Assembly: GCA_040753075.1 (NCBI GenBank)
Contig: JBFMHA010000023.1
Coordinates: forward strand, 1 to 43,871
DNA: 43,871 nt
Origin: UBA6814 sp040753075
GTDB taxonomy: Bacteria > Desulfobacterota > Desulfovibrionia > Desulfovibrionales > Desulfovibrionaceae
Reading direction: 5' to 3'
Shown: positions 21,329 to 33,346 of the stretch, in pieces
How the letters are laid out: every line of letters starts with the position of its first letter
How positions within the stretch are numbered: the first letter of the stretch is position 1
Notes under the pieces: model-generated
What the model saw: the letters and a program-made list of their open reading frames with translations, nothing else
Databases searched by the model: none
What the model was told of the DNA's origin: nothing
Program-made: the position numbers and the translations under genes

Positions 21329-22849
21329 ATGGACGCCGGTTTTTTCCGCTGCCTGGCCCGCGAGTTCTCTCCCGAACTCGCGGGCCGGCGTTTGATGAAG
21401 GCCTATGACCCGGCCCCGGACGTGCTGGCCCTGGAGCTGGCCCCGGGTGGGAGGGGGCGCTACCTGCTCCTGCGCTGGCGCGGCCGCTCCCCGGCCCTGT
21501 TCCTGGCCGACTCCAAGCCCGCGGCCGCGTCCCCGCCCGCAGCCCGCACCATGTGGCTGCGCAAGCGCGTCTCCGGCCGCCGCATCCTGGCCGTGGCGGC
21601 CCACTGGCCCGGCCGCATCCTGGCCCTGACCCTGTCCCCCGCTCCGGAGTTTCCCGGTCTGGACGTGCTGCTTTTGGACCTCCGGGCCGGAGTCTCCCTG
21701 GTCCCGGCCCTGCCCGAGGGCTTCGGCCTGGAGCCGGAATGGCCGGATCTTGGCCGCATCCTGGCCGACGCCGAGGTCTGGCGCGACTGCCCGCACGTCG
21801 GCCCGGCCCTGCGCCGCACCCTGGCCGCCCTTCCGGAAGCCGAAGCCGCGGCGCTTCTGGGCCGGGTGGCTGCCGGGAAATGTCCATGTTTCTATGTCTA
21901 CGGGAACGAGGCCCTGGCCTGGCCCCTGCCCGAGGCCCTGGCCGGGGAGCGGCGGCCGCTGCGCTTCGCCTGCGCCCTTGACGCGGCCGAGGCCGCGGGC
22001 CAGGCCATGCTCTTTCCCTATCTGGAGGCCGCGGCGCGAACCGCCCAGGACCAGGCGGCCAAGGCCGAGGCCAAGCGCCTGCGCCGGGCCCTGGAGCGCC
22101 TGGACCGCGACGCCGAGCGCCTGGCCGGCCTGGCCGGCCTGGCCGAGTCCGGGGAGCGGCTCAAGGCGGTTCTCGGCGCGCACGGCTCCTCGGCCCGGCT
22201 GGCCCGGGTGGCCGCGCCCCTGCCCGGGGGCGGAGAGGGGATGGTCGAGCTGGACGTGCGGCTCACCCTGGCCGGGAACATGGAGCGCTTCTTCCGCCTG
22301 GCGGCCAAGGGTCGGCGGGGCCTGGTCCACCTTGCCGCGCGGCGGGAGGAGCTGGCCCGCCGCCTGGAGGAGCTGGCCGCCGGGGCCGCGCCTCTGCGTC
22401 CGGACCCCCGCGCCGGAGATCGCGAGAGGCCTCGCGCCAAGGCCGCGCCTCCGGCCAAGGCCGAGCCCTTCGCCCGGTTCCGCACCACCGACGGCCTGGC
22501 CGTGCTCCGCGGCAAGAACGCCCGCGCCAACCACGCCCTGCTCGGCCGGGTGGCCGGGCACGATCTGTGGCTCCACGCGGCGCACGGCCCCTCGGCCCAC
22601 GTGGTGCTGCGCCGCGATCATCCCGGGGTGGAGGCGCCCGAGTCGAGCCTTGCCCAGGCCGCGGCCCTGTGCGCCAACAAGAGCGCCGGGGCGGCCGACT
22701 CCCGGGTGGAGGTCATGGTGGCCGAGGTGCGCCACGTGCGCAAGGTCAAGGGCCTGGCTCCGGGGACGGTGCGGGTGGACAAGGTCTGGCGGGTGATCAG
22801 CGTTTCCCCCGACCCCGGCCTGGAAGCGGAGCTGTCCGACGAAAGCTAA
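21329..22849 (+). CDS. NFACT-family protein (RqcH/FbpA-like)
   Basis: A 506-residue protein with the NFACT architecture. The NFACT-N part reads MDAGFFRCLAREFSPELAGR, with ASPPAARTMWLRKRVSGRRI at about 68-87. A middle helical/coiled-coil stretch (about 235-285, AAKAEAKRLRRALERLDRDA) follows. The C-terminal NFACT-R domain (about 385-495) has VLRGKNARANHALLGRVAGH, DLWLHAAHGPSAHVVLRR and VRKVKGLAPGTVRVDKVW. RqcH proteins recruit tRNA-Ala to stalled 50S subunits and add alanine tails. The Asp-Arg pair used for this in Bacillus RqcH appears here as G95-R96, so tailing activity is uncertain. The ATG has a poor ribosome site and follows dksA closely; a TTG six bases upstream is an alternative start. 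Confidence 0.8.
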   Translation: MDAGFFRCLAREFSPELAGRRLMKAYDPAPDVLALELAPGGRGRYLLLRWRGRSPALFLADSKPAAASPPAARTMWLRKRVSGRRILAVAAHWPGRILALTLSPAPEFPGLDVLLLDLRAGVSLVPALPEGFGLEPEWPDLGRILADAEVWRDCPHVGPALRRTLAALPEAEAAALLGRVAAGKCPCFYVYGNEALAWPLPEALAGERRPLRFACALDAAEAAGQAMLFPYLEAAARTAQDQAAKAEAKRLRRALERLDRDAERLAGLAGLAESGERLKAVLGAHGSSARLARVAAPLPGGGEGMVELDVRLTLAGNMERFFRLAAKGRRGLVHLAARREELARRLEELAAGAAPLRPDPRAGDRERPRAKAAPPAKAEPFARFRTTDGLAVLRGKNARANHALLGRVAGHDLWLHAAHGPSAHVVLRRDHPGVEAPESSLAQAAALCANKSAGAADSRVEVMVAEVRHVRKVKGLAPGTVRVDKVWRVISVSPDPGLEAELSDES

Positions 22850-22872
22850 TTATTTCAGGTTGTTGATGATGA

Positions 22873-22902
22873 TTGGACGGGACCGAACAAACGCGCTATA
22901 CG
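22873..22902 (+). promoter_or_regulatory. Candidate promoter of phoH-pgpH-ybeY
   Basis: -35 TTGGAC (22873-22878), 18-base spacer, -10 TATACG (22897-22902), the same -10 as the tRNA promoter in this window. It supports translation starting at 22938 rather than at ATG codons further upstream. Confidence 0.45.
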
Positions 22903-22937
22903 GTGGGCGGGTCAAGGCAGGGAGTGGGGGTTCCCGC

Positions 22938-23921
22938 ATGGTCAAGACGCGCCTCTTGGAGCGGTTCCTGGAGTTCGATGACGGCCGGCTGGCCAACGAA
23001 CTCTTCGGCCCCCAGGGCGAGAACCTGAAGCGCATCGGCGAGCGGTGCGGCATCTCGGTGCAGTCCCGGGGCAGCAAGGTCATCCTGGCTGCCGAGGACG
23101 ACGCCGGGCTGTCCGTGGCCGAGAGCGTCCTGGTCCAGCTTTACGGCCAGCTCCGGGCCGGCCGCAAGGTCTTCCCCCAGGACGTGGAGCGGGCTCTTTC
23201 CGTGCTGTCCCGGGAGCCCGGGGCCCGGCTGGAGGAGGTCTTCCGCGAGGAGGTCTTCGCCGTGGCCCCGCGCCGCACCGTGGCGCCCAAGAGCCAGGGC
23301 CAGCGCATGTACCTGGAGTCCATCCGGACCAGCGACCTGACCTTCGGCATCGGTCCGGCGGGCACGGGCAAGACCTACCTGGCGGTGGCCATGGCGGTGC
23401 AGGCCCTGACCTCGCGCCAGGTGCAGCGGCTCATCCTCACCCGGCCCGCGGTGGAGGCCGGGGAGAAGCTGGGCTTCCTGCCCGGAGACCTGGCCGAGAA
23501 GATCAATCCCTATCTGCGGCCGCTTTACGACGCCCTGCACGACCTGCTGGACTTCCGCCGGGTGCAGGACATGCTGGCCACCGGGGTCATCGAGGTGGCT
23601 CCCCTGGCCTTCATGCGCGGCCGCACCCTGAACGAGGCCTTCATCATCCTGGACGAGGCCCAGAACACCACCCCCGAGCAGATGAAGATGTTCCTGACCC
23701 GGCTGGGCTTCGGCTCCAAGGCCGTGGTCACCGGCGACGTGACCCAGATCGACCTCCCCGCCCACGCCCGATCCGGGCTGGTGCAGGCGGAGCAGATCCT
23801 GGCCGGGGTGGAGGGCGTGTCCTTCATCCGCTTCAACGACGCAGACGTGATCCGCCACCCGCTGGTGGGCCGGATCGTGCAGGCCTATGAACGTAGTGAA
23901 ACGGCTGCTGCGCGGCGCTGA
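22938..23921 (+). CDS. phoH: PhoH-family ATPase
   Basis: A 327-residue cytoplasmic P-loop ATPase of the PhoH (PhoL/YbeZ) type. It has an N-terminal KH-like/PhoH-associated domain (LFGPQGENLKRIGERCGISV) and then the ATPase domain with Walker A GPAGTGKT (139-146), LTRPAVEAGEKLGFLPGDL, and Walker B in FIILDEAQNTTPEQMKMFLT, followed by GDVTQIDLP. The family is linked to RNA helicase or ribosome-maturation work and in E. coli partners YbeY, which is two genes downstream here. I chose the ATG at 22938, which has GGGAG-type purines upstream and follows a candidate promoter. The pgpH start lies 35 bases inside its 3' end. Confidence 0.92.
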   Translation: MVKTRLLERFLEFDDGRLANELFGPQGENLKRIGERCGISVQSRGSKVILAAEDDAGLSVAESVLVQLYGQLRAGRKVFPQDVERALSVLSREPGARLEEVFREEVFAVAPRRTVAPKSQGQRMYLESIRTSDLTFGIGPAGTGKTYLAVAMAVQALTSRQVQRLILTRPAVEAGEKLGFLPGDLAEKINPYLRPLYDALHDLLDFRRVQDMLATGVIEVAPLAFMRGRTLNEAFIILDEAQNTTPEQMKMFLTRLGFGSKAVVTGDVTQIDLPAHARSGLVQAEQILAGVEGVSFIRFNDADVIRHPLVGRIVQAYERSETAAARR

Positions 23922-26280
23922 GGCCAAGCCCCAGCCCGCGGCCGCCAAAGGCGGCAAGCCGGCCAAGGGCCCGTCCCGGCCGGCGGCTCCCGCCGCGGCC
24001 TTCCACCTGTGGCCCCTGCCCGCCTGGCTGCTCTACGCCGCGGTCCTGGTCTTCCTGGCGCTCCTGGCCGGGCTGGACCTGACCCCCCGGCCCCGGGTGT
24101 TCCTCAAGGGCGAGGTGGCCGGACAGGACGTGACCGCCGACGTGGACTTCATGGTGGAGGACTCGGAAGCCACCCGCCTGCGCCGCCTGCAGGTGGTGGA
24201 GGCCCAGCCCCCGGTCTTCGACCTCTCGCCCGAGGCCTACAACCGCCTGGAAGAGGGCGTGTATCAGGTCTTCGCCAAGGCCAACACGGCCGGATCCGAC
24301 CTGGAGAAGCTCCGCTGGAGCATCGGCGAGGACCTGAACACCGAGGTCTCCACGTCCACCCTCCAGGCCTGGCGGCAGGAGGAGTTCCAGAACATGGTGC
24401 TGGGCCGGGTCCTGCCCTGGCTGCGCGACCGCCTGGCCCAGGGCGTGGCCGCCGACGCCGCCTCCCTGCGCTCCTTCGCCAACGGGATCATGGTCCGCGA
24501 CCTGGCCTCGGGCCTGGAGTCCCTGCGGGTGGACCTGGCCGCGGTGCAGGACATGGAGCGCCTGCGCCACGATCTGGAGGACTTCCTGCGGGGCGAACTC
24601 AAGAAGCCCCTGCCCGTGCGCCGGACCATCGCCGTGCTGACCAACCCCCTGCTCACCCCCAGCCTCTCCCTCAACCTGGAAGAATCCAAGGTGCGCAAGG
24701 TCCGCGCCGCCCAGACCGTGGAGCCGGCCTACATCCGGGTCAAGCGCGGGGAGATCATCGTGCGCGAGGGCGAGGCCGTGACCCAGGAGCAGCAGCTCAA
24801 ACTCCAGGCCCTCATGACCCGCAGCCCCGAGCACTTCAAGCCCGGCCGCAGCGTGTCCCTTCTGGTGCTCTGCGGCCTGCTCTCCCTGGCCCTGCCCCTG
24901 GCGGCCCGGGCCAGGCTGCACGCGCCCCTGTCCGGCCGGGACGTGGCGCTCCTCTCGGTGCTGATCCTCACCTTCGGCCTGCTGGCCAAGTTCCTGGCCC
25001 AGGTGGAGGCCCCCCTGTCCCGGGGCCTGGGCCTCAAGGTGGAGGACATGTTCCCGTTCAGCCTGCCCCTGGCCGGGTTCGCCGGGGTGGTCGGCCTGTT
25101 CTTCCCCCACGCGGTGGGGGTCACGGCGGGGCTCATCCTCTCCCTGCTCGGGGTGCAGTTCCTGGGGGGCGGGGTGGGGCTGTTCGCCTTCCACTTCATC
25201 TCGGCCATGCTCTACGTGTACGTGGTCAAGCAGGCCCAGAGCCGCACCGACCTCATGAAGACCGTCTTCCCCCTGGCCGCGGCCATGGTGCTGGCCTGGG
25301 TCGGGGTGGGGGCCACCCAGGTGCAGGGGGTGGCGCTCATGGCCGCCGGCGCGGCGTACGCCCTGGCCGGCGCGTTCATGTCCCTGCTCGTGGTGCTGGC
25401 CCTGTCTCCCATCGTGGAGCTGCTCTTCGGCTACACCTCGCGCTTCAAGCTCATGGAGCTCATGAGCCTGGAGCAGCCGCTCCTGCAGCAGCTCATGGTG
25501 GCCGCGCCGGGGACCTACCACCACTCCCTCATCCTCTCCAACATGGTGGAGGCCGGAGCCCGGGCCATCGGGGCCAACCATCTCCTGGCGCGGGTGGCGG
25601 CCCTGTACCACGACATCGGCAAGCTCAGGAACCCGCAGTACTTCATCGAGAACCAGGGCGGGCGGGAGAACAAGCACGACAAGCTCGCGCCCTCCATGAG
25701 CGCGCTGATCCTCATCTCCCACGTGAAGAAGGGGGTGGAGCTGGCCCGGGAGCACAAGCTGGGCCGGGAGATCGAGGACCTCATCGGACAGCACCACGGC
25801 GCCACGCTCATCTCCTACTTCTTCCACAAGGCCGAGGAGCAGGCCCGGGCCAAGGGCGAGGAGCCTCCCCGCGAGGCGGAGTACCGCTACCCCGGGCCCA
25901 AGCCCCAGACCAAGGAGGCGGGCCTGCTGCTCATCGCCGACGCCATCGAGGCCTCGTCCCGGGTGCTGGTGGAGCCCTCCCCCAGCCGGCTCAAGGGGCA
26001 CATCGAGACCATCGTGAAGAAGATCTTCGCCGACGGCCAGTTGGACGAGTCCGAACTGACCCTCAAGGACCTGCATCTCCTGTCCGAAGCCTTCCTGCGC
26101 ATCCTCACCGGCATCTTCCACCAGCGCATCGAATACCCCGGCGGCAAGTCGGACAAGGCCAAGCCGGCCCGGCCCGGGGGCGAGGACGGCGCCCAGGCCC
26201 AGGCGGCGGCCGAGGCCGGGGCCCGGCAGGCGGACCGGGGCCAGGTGCTCACCTTCCCCCGCAGCCGGGGCGAGGGATGA
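23887..26280 (+). CDS. pgpH: 7TM-HD phosphohydrolase, c-di-AMP phosphodiesterase (PgpH-type)
   Basis: A 797-residue membrane protein with the PgpH layout: a cytosolic N-terminus, one helix (about 43-63), a large extracytoplasmic 7TMR-HD domain (about 70-310), a block of seven helices (about 318-520), and a cytoplasmic HD domain. The HD motif is complete, with TYHHSLILSN (H545), YHDIGK (H575-D576), and later histidines in QHHGATLISYFFHKAEEQ and Asp in LLIADAIEASSR. PgpH proteins hydrolyse c-di-AMP to pApA; CdaA in this window would supply the substrate. The C-terminal tail is charged and low-complexity. The start overlaps phoH by 35 bases and the stop overlaps ybeY as ATGA, so the three genes are coupled. 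The diadenylate substrate is inferred from the family. Confidence 0.9.
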   Translation: MNVVKRLLRGAEAKPQPAAAKGGKPAKGPSRPAAPAAAFHLWPLPAWLLYAAVLVFLALLAGLDLTPRPRVFLKGEVAGQDVTADVDFMVEDSEATRLRRLQVVEAQPPVFDLSPEAYNRLEEGVYQVFAKANTAGSDLEKLRWSIGEDLNTEVSTSTLQAWRQEEFQNMVLGRVLPWLRDRLAQGVAADAASLRSFANGIMVRDLASGLESLRVDLAAVQDMERLRHDLEDFLRGELKKPLPVRRTIAVLTNPLLTPSLSLNLEESKVRKVRAAQTVEPAYIRVKRGEIIVREGEAVTQEQQLKLQALMTRSPEHFKPGRSVSLLVLCGLLSLALPLAARARLHAPLSGRDVALLSVLILTFGLLAKFLAQVEAPLSRGLGLKVEDMFPFSLPLAGFAGVVGLFFPHAVGVTAGLILSLLGVQFLGGGVGLFAFHFISAMLYVYVVKQAQSRTDLMKTVFPLAAAMVLAWVGVGATQVQGVALMAAGAAYALAGAFMSLLVVLALSPIVELLFGYTSRFKLMELMSLEQPLLQQLMVAAPGTYHHSLILSNMVEAGARAIGANHLLARVAALYHDIGKLRNPQYFIENQGGRENKHDKLAPSMSALILISHVKKGVELAREHKLGREIEDLIGQHHGATLISYFFHKAEEQARAKGEEPPREAEYRYPGPKPQTKEAGLLLIADAIEASSRVLVEPSPSRLKGHIETIVKKIFADGQLDESELTLKDLHLLSEAFLRILTGIFHQRIEYPGGKSDKAKPARPGGEDGAQAQAAAEAGARQADRGQVLTFPRSRGEG

Positions 26281-26750
26281 GCGCGCCGGCCGGGAGGCCC
26301 TGCCCGCGCGGCCTGGTCATGGCCGCGGTGCGCTGCCGGCCCCATCCCGGCCTGCCCGCCTGCCGCGAGGACCTGGCCCGGCGCGCGGCCCGGCTCATGG
26401 CCTCCCTGGGCCTCTCCGACCGCTGCGTGGAGGCCACCCTGGTGGGCGACCGGGAGATGGCCCGCCTCAACGCCGACTTCCTGGGCCTGCCCGGCCCCAC
26501 CAACGTGCTCTCCTTCGAGGCCGGAGAGGGGGCGGGCGAATACCTGGGCGAGGTGGTGGTCAGCGCCGAGACCTGCCTGCGCGAGGCCCGGCTCTACGGC
26601 CAGGACCCCGCGGCCCACTTCGACCGCCTGCTGGGCCACGGCCTCCTCCACCTGGCCGGCTATCCCCACGGCGAGGCCATGGACGCGCTCCTGGACGCCG
26701 CCCTGTCCGCCGACCCGGCTGCCGACCCGGCTGCGGGCCGGCAGGGCTGA
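26277..26750 (+). CDS. ybeY: Endoribonuclease YbeY (16S rRNA maturation)
   Basis: A 157-residue single-domain zinc endoribonuclease needed for 16S rRNA 3' processing and ribosome quality control. The metal-binding motif H-x3-H-x5-H is present as HGLLHLAGYPH; the usual Asp before the last His is Pro here. The other family block, ARLNADFLGLPGPTNVLSFE, corresponds to LNxxyR...TDVLSF, with Asn for Asp. The C-terminus ends in two repeats of the type ADPAADPA. It starts inside the pgpH stop (ATGA), the standard phoH-pgpH-ybeY order. Both substitutions are conservative in position, and the zinc ligands are all kept. Confidence 0.9.
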   Translation: MSAPAGRPCPRGLVMAAVRCRPHPGLPACREDLARRAARLMASLGLSDRCVEATLVGDREMARLNADFLGLPGPTNVLSFEAGEGAGEYLGEVVVSAETCLREARLYGQDPAAHFDRLLGHGLLHLAGYPHGEAMDALLDAALSADPAADPAAGRQG

Positions 26751-26770
26751 GCCTCCCGCCGGTCCGGCCC

Positions 26771-26799
26771 TTTACAACCCTTCCCCGGGCGATTAGAAA
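26771..26799 (+). promoter_or_regulatory. Candidate argFGH promoter
   Basis: -35 TTTACA (26771-26776), 17-base spacer, -10 TAGAAA (26794-26799), about 50 bases upstream of argF. No ARG-box-like palindrome was recognised. Confidence 0.5.
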
Positions 26800-26854
26800 T
26801 GCACTTTTCTCCGCCGCGCCCTGGGCCGGCGGCATTTTCCCGTGCGAGGAGTCC

Positions 26855-27754
26855 ATGACCAAGCATTTCCTGCGTATCCTGGACCTGGACCGCGCCAGCG
26901 CCCACGGGCTGCTGGCCAGGGCCGTGGAGATGAAGCGCGCCCGGTTCCGGGGCGAGTGCATGGCCGGCAAGTCGGCCATCATGCTCTTCGAAAAGGCGTC
27001 CACCCGCACCCGGGTCTCCTTCGAGGTGGCGGTGCGCGACCTGGCCGGATCCGTCATCTTCATGACCACCCGCGAGTCCCAGCTCGGCCGCTCCGAGCCC
27101 CTGTGCGACACCGCCCGGGTGCTGTCCCGCTACGTGGACTGCATGATCGTGCGCACCTTCGGCCAGACCAAGCTGGATGAACTGGCCTATTACTCCGACA
27201 TTCCGGTGGTCAACGCCCTGTCCGACGACCACCACCCCTGCCAGGTCATGAGCGACGTGCTCACCATGGCCGAGGTCCGGCCGGACCTGGAGAACGTGCG
27301 GGTGGCCTGGGTGGGCGACGGCAACAACATGGCCCAGAGCCTCATGGAGGCCGCGGCGCTCTTCCCCTTCGAGCTGCGCCTGGCCACCCCGGAGGGCTAC
27401 GATCCGGACCCCAACCTGGTGGCCGTGTGCCGCGAGGCCGGGGCGAGGCTGCTCCTCACCCGCGACCCGGAGGAGGCCGTGGACGGCGCGCACTTCGTGC
27501 ACACCGACGTGTGGGCCTCCATGGGCCAGGAGGGCGAGGCCGTGGACCGCGCCCGCATCTTCGCCGCCTACCAGGTCAACGACGACCTCATGGCTGCGGC
27601 CGACCGCGGCGCGCGCTTCATGCACTGCCTGCCCGCCCACCGCGGGGAGGAGGTGAGCCAGGAGGTCATGGACGGCCCGCGCTCCATCGTCTGGGACCAG
27701 GCCGAGAACCGGCTGCACATGCAAAAGGCCATCCTGGAATGGCTGTTCACCTAA
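26855..27754 (+). CDS. argF: Ornithine carbamoyltransferase
   Basis: A 299-residue cytoplasmic enzyme making citrulline from ornithine and carbamoyl phosphate. The carbamoyl-phosphate motif S49-T-R-T-R53 (EKASTRTRVSFE), the HPCQ motif (127-130), and the ornithine-binding loop HCLPAHRG (from H257) are all intact. The segment DVWASMGQE fits the family's SMG loop. GAGGAG precedes the ATG. The gene opens an argF-argG-argH unit covering all three steps from ornithine to arginine; argG begins 14 bases after its stop. Confidence 0.97.
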   Translation: MTKHFLRILDLDRASAHGLLARAVEMKRARFRGECMAGKSAIMLFEKASTRTRVSFEVAVRDLAGSVIFMTTRESQLGRSEPLCDTARVLSRYVDCMIVRTFGQTKLDELAYYSDIPVVNALSDDHHPCQVMSDVLTMAEVRPDLENVRVAWVGDGNNMAQSLMEAAALFPFELRLATPEGYDPDPNLVAVCREAGARLLLTRDPEEAVDGAHFVHTDVWASMGQEGEAVDRARIFAAYQVNDDLMAAADRGARFMHCLPAHRGEEVSQEVMDGPRSIVWDQAENRLHMQKAILEWLFT

Positions 27755-27768
27755 GGGAGCTGGACTTC

Positions 27769-28974
<1,206 letters not shown>

Positions 28975-28976
28975 GC

Positions 28977-30401
28977 ATGGCCGAAGGCAGGAAGCCCTGG
29001 GGCGGGCGGTTCGGCGGCCGGACCGCGGCCTCCACCGAGGAGTACACCTGCTCCCTGGACGTGGACAAGGCCCTGTGGGCCGAGGACATCGCCGGCTCCG
29101 TGGCCCACGCCCGGATGCTGGCGGCCCGGGGCGTCATCACCCAGGACGAGGCCGAGCGTCTGGCGGACGGCCTGCTGGCCGTGCGCCGGGAGATCGAGGA
29201 CGGGACCTTCGCCTGGGACCGCTCGCTGGAGGACGTCCACATGAACGTGGAGTCCCGGCTCACCGAGCTCGTCGGCCCGGTGGGCGGCAAGCTGCACACC
29301 GGGCGCTCCCGCAACGACCAGGTGGCCCTGGACTTCCGGCTGCACGTGTCCCGGCGGCTGGCCGAGTGGGACGGGCTCCTGCGCCGGCTGGTCAAGGTCA
29401 TCCTGGACCGGGCCGCCGAGCACCGCGAGACGCTCCTGCCCGGCTGCACCCACCTGCAGCCCGCCCAGCCGGTGAGCCTGGCCCAGCACCTCCTGGCCTA
29501 CGCCTGGATGCTGCGCCGCGACGCCGGGAGGGTGGCGGACTGCCGCAAGCGGGCGGAGGTCTCGCCCCTGGGCGCCGCGGCCCTGGCCGGCACCACCCAC
29601 GACCTGGACCCCGCGGCCGTGGCCCGGGACCTGGGCCTGCCGGCGGTGTTCGGCAACAGCATGGACGCGGTGTCGGACCGGGACTTCGCGTGCGAGGCCC
29701 TGTTCTGCGCCTCGCTCGTCATGATGCACCTCTCCCGGCTGTGCGAGGAGATCATCATCTGGGCCAACCCGGCCTTCGGGTTCGTGCGCCTGCCCGACGC
29801 CTTCTCCACGGGCTCCTCCATCATGCCCCAGAAGAAGAACCCGGACGTGGCCGAGATCATGCGCGGCAAGACCGGCCGGGTCTACGGCGCGCTCGTCTCC
29901 CTGCTCACGGTGATGAAGGGCCTGCCCCTGACCTACAACCGGGACCTGCAGGAGGACAAGGAGCCCTTCCTGGACGCCGACGTCACGGTGCGCGCCTCCC
30001 TGTCCATCATGGCCGACATGCTGGACGCCCTCGCCTTCGACCCGGAGCGCATGCGGGCGGCCCTGGCCCGGGGCTTCGTCAACGCCACCGAGCTGGCCGA
30101 CTACCTGGTGCGCCGGGGCGTGGCCTTCCGCGAGGCGCACCACGTGACCGGCGCGGCCGTGGCCCATGCCGAGAAGGCGGGCAAGGGGCTGGAGCAGCTC
30201 ACCCTGGATGAGCTGCGGCAGTTCTCCGAGCGCATCGGCGAGGACGTGTTCGCGGCCCTGGACTTCGGCCAGGCCGTGGCCCGGCGCAAGACCCCGGGCG
30301 GCACCGGCCCGGATGCGGTGGCCGCCCAGCTGGCCGAGCTGGCCGCCTGGCTGGCGGAGGCCTCCGCCGCGGCCGGCCCTCGGCAGGGCACGCTTTTTTG
30401 A
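28977..30401 (+). CDS. argH: Argininosuccinate lyase
   Basis: A 474-residue enzyme of the fumarase/aspartase superfamily that splits argininosuccinate to arginine and fumarate. Signatures present are KPWGGRF at the start, DVHMNVESRLTE, GGKLHTGRSRNDQVALDFRL, GCTHLQPAQPVSL and the mobile catalytic loop GSSIMPQKKNPD (from about 279). Length is normal. It lies two bases after argG, with GGGGGTAG upstream of the ATG overlapping the argG stop. No terminator was recognisable after it; ftsH has its own promoter downstream. Confidence 0.97.
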   Translation: MAEGRKPWGGRFGGRTAASTEEYTCSLDVDKALWAEDIAGSVAHARMLAARGVITQDEAERLADGLLAVRREIEDGTFAWDRSLEDVHMNVESRLTELVGPVGGKLHTGRSRNDQVALDFRLHVSRRLAEWDGLLRRLVKVILDRAAEHRETLLPGCTHLQPAQPVSLAQHLLAYAWMLRRDAGRVADCRKRAEVSPLGAAALAGTTHDLDPAAVARDLGLPAVFGNSMDAVSDRDFACEALFCASLVMMHLSRLCEEIIIWANPAFGFVRLPDAFSTGSSIMPQKKNPDVAEIMRGKTGRVYGALVSLLTVMKGLPLTYNRDLQEDKEPFLDADVTVRASLSIMADMLDALAFDPERMRAALARGFVNATELADYLVRRGVAFREAHHVTGAAVAHAEKAGKGLEQLTLDELRQFSERIGEDVFAALDFGQAVARRKTPGGTGPDAVAAQLAELAAWLAEASAAAGPRQGTLF

Positions 30402-30437
30402 GCGTATCCGGTTTTTTCGGGATTCGCCCGGGAAACC

Positions 30438-30466
30438 TTGCCCCCGGCCTTCCGGGGATTTATAGA
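30438..30466 (+). promoter_or_regulatory. Candidate ftsH promoter
   Basis: -35 TTGCCC (30438-30443), 17-base spacer, -10 TATAGA (30461-30466), about 40 bases before the ftsH start. Confidence 0.5.
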
Positions 30467-30507
30467 GGAACCAAACGCGGCCTCGAGCGCCGCACGGGAG
30501 CCATGCC

Positions 30508-32454
<1,947 letters not shown>

Positions 32455-32458
32455 GCGG

Positions 32459-33346
32459 GTGCGCCGCGTGTCCTGGACAGTGGCCGGGGGGCGGGTCCTT
32501 GGGCCTGCCCCCTTTTTCGTCGCCGGCATCGTCAACGTGACCCCGGACTCCTTTTCCGACGGCGGCCGCCACCTGGATCCCCGGCACGCGCTCAGCCACG
32601 CCCGCAGGCTCCTGGACGAGGGCGCGGACATCCTGGACGTGGGCGGCGAGTCCACCCGGCCCGGCGCGGCCGAGGTCCCGGCCGCGGAGGAGCTGGCCCG
32701 GGTGCTGCCGGTGGTGGAGACCGCCTCCCGCCTGGCCGGCCCCCAGGGCGCGTCCGCCGTGGTGTCGGTGGACACCTCCAAGGCCGCGGTGGCGGAGAAG
32801 GCCCTGGCCGCGGGCGCGGCCATCGTGAACGACGTGTCCGCCTGCCGCTCCGATCCCGGCCTCCTGGACGTGGTGGCCGGGCGCCGGCCGGGCTACGTGC
32901 TCATGCACCGTCAGGGGACTCCCCGCACCATGCAGGCCGCCCCTCGCTACGGCGACGTGGTGGCCGAGATCGCGGCGTTCTTCGAGGAGCGGCTTTCCGC
33001 CCTGGTCCGGGCCGGGCTGCCCGAGGACCGGGTGGTGCTGGACCCGGGCATCGGCTTCGGCAAGACCCTGGCCCACAACCTGGAGATCCTGCGCCGCCTG
33101 CCCGAGTTCCTGTACCTGGGCCGTCCCCTGTACCTGGGCCTGTCCAACAAGTCCCTGTGGGGCGCGCTTCTGGGTCTGCCCGTGGACCGGCGGGGCGAGG
33201 CCACCCGCACGGCCACGGCCCTGGCCGCCCTGCGCGGCGCGTCGGTGCACCGGGTGCACGAGGTGGCCCAGGCCAAGGCCGCCCTGCGCCTGGCCCTGGC
33301 CCTGGACCCGGAGGAGCCCCTGCCGCCCGAGGCGACGGAGGCGTGA
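32459..33346 (+). CDS. folP: Dihydropteroate synthase
   Basis: A 295-residue TIM-barrel enzyme condensing p-aminobenzoate with dihydropterin pyrophosphate in folate synthesis, the target of sulfonamides. Blocks seen are GIVNVTPDSFSDGG, DVGGESTRPGA, SVDTSKAAVAEKAL, AAIVNDVSA, LMHRQGTPRTMQ, LDPGIGFGKTLAHNLE and VHRVHEV. The usual SRK of the pterin/phosphate site is S229-N230-K231 here. Start is a GTG with GAGAGG upstream, five bases past ftsH. Its TGA shares the A of the cdaA ATG, so the two are translationally coupled. Confidence 0.93.
   Translation: MRRVSWTVAGGRVLGPAPFFVAGIVNVTPDSFSDGGRHLDPRHALSHARRLLDEGADILDVGGESTRPGAAEVPAAEELARVLPVVETASRLAGPQGASAVVSVDTSKAAVAEKALAAGAAIVNDVSACRSDPGLLDVVAGRRPGYVLMHRQGTPRTMQAAPRYGDVVAEIAAFFEERLSALVRAGLPEDRVVLDPGIGFGKTLAHNLEILRRLPEFLYLGRPLYLGLSNKSLWGALLGLPVDRRGEATRTATALAALRGASVHRVHEVAQAKAALRLALALDPEEPLPPEATEA

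Noticed and set aside
22860..22937. An upstream ATG start for PhoH at 22869 or nearby.
   Set aside because: The added residues do not resemble PhoH and would overlap the -35/-10 elements at 22873-22902.
24009..26276. Plus-strand open frame inside pgpH continuous with ybeY.
   Set aside because: It is the +1-type shadow of pgpH (Arg/Gly/Pro-rich). YbeY-like sequence begins only after the ATG at 26277.
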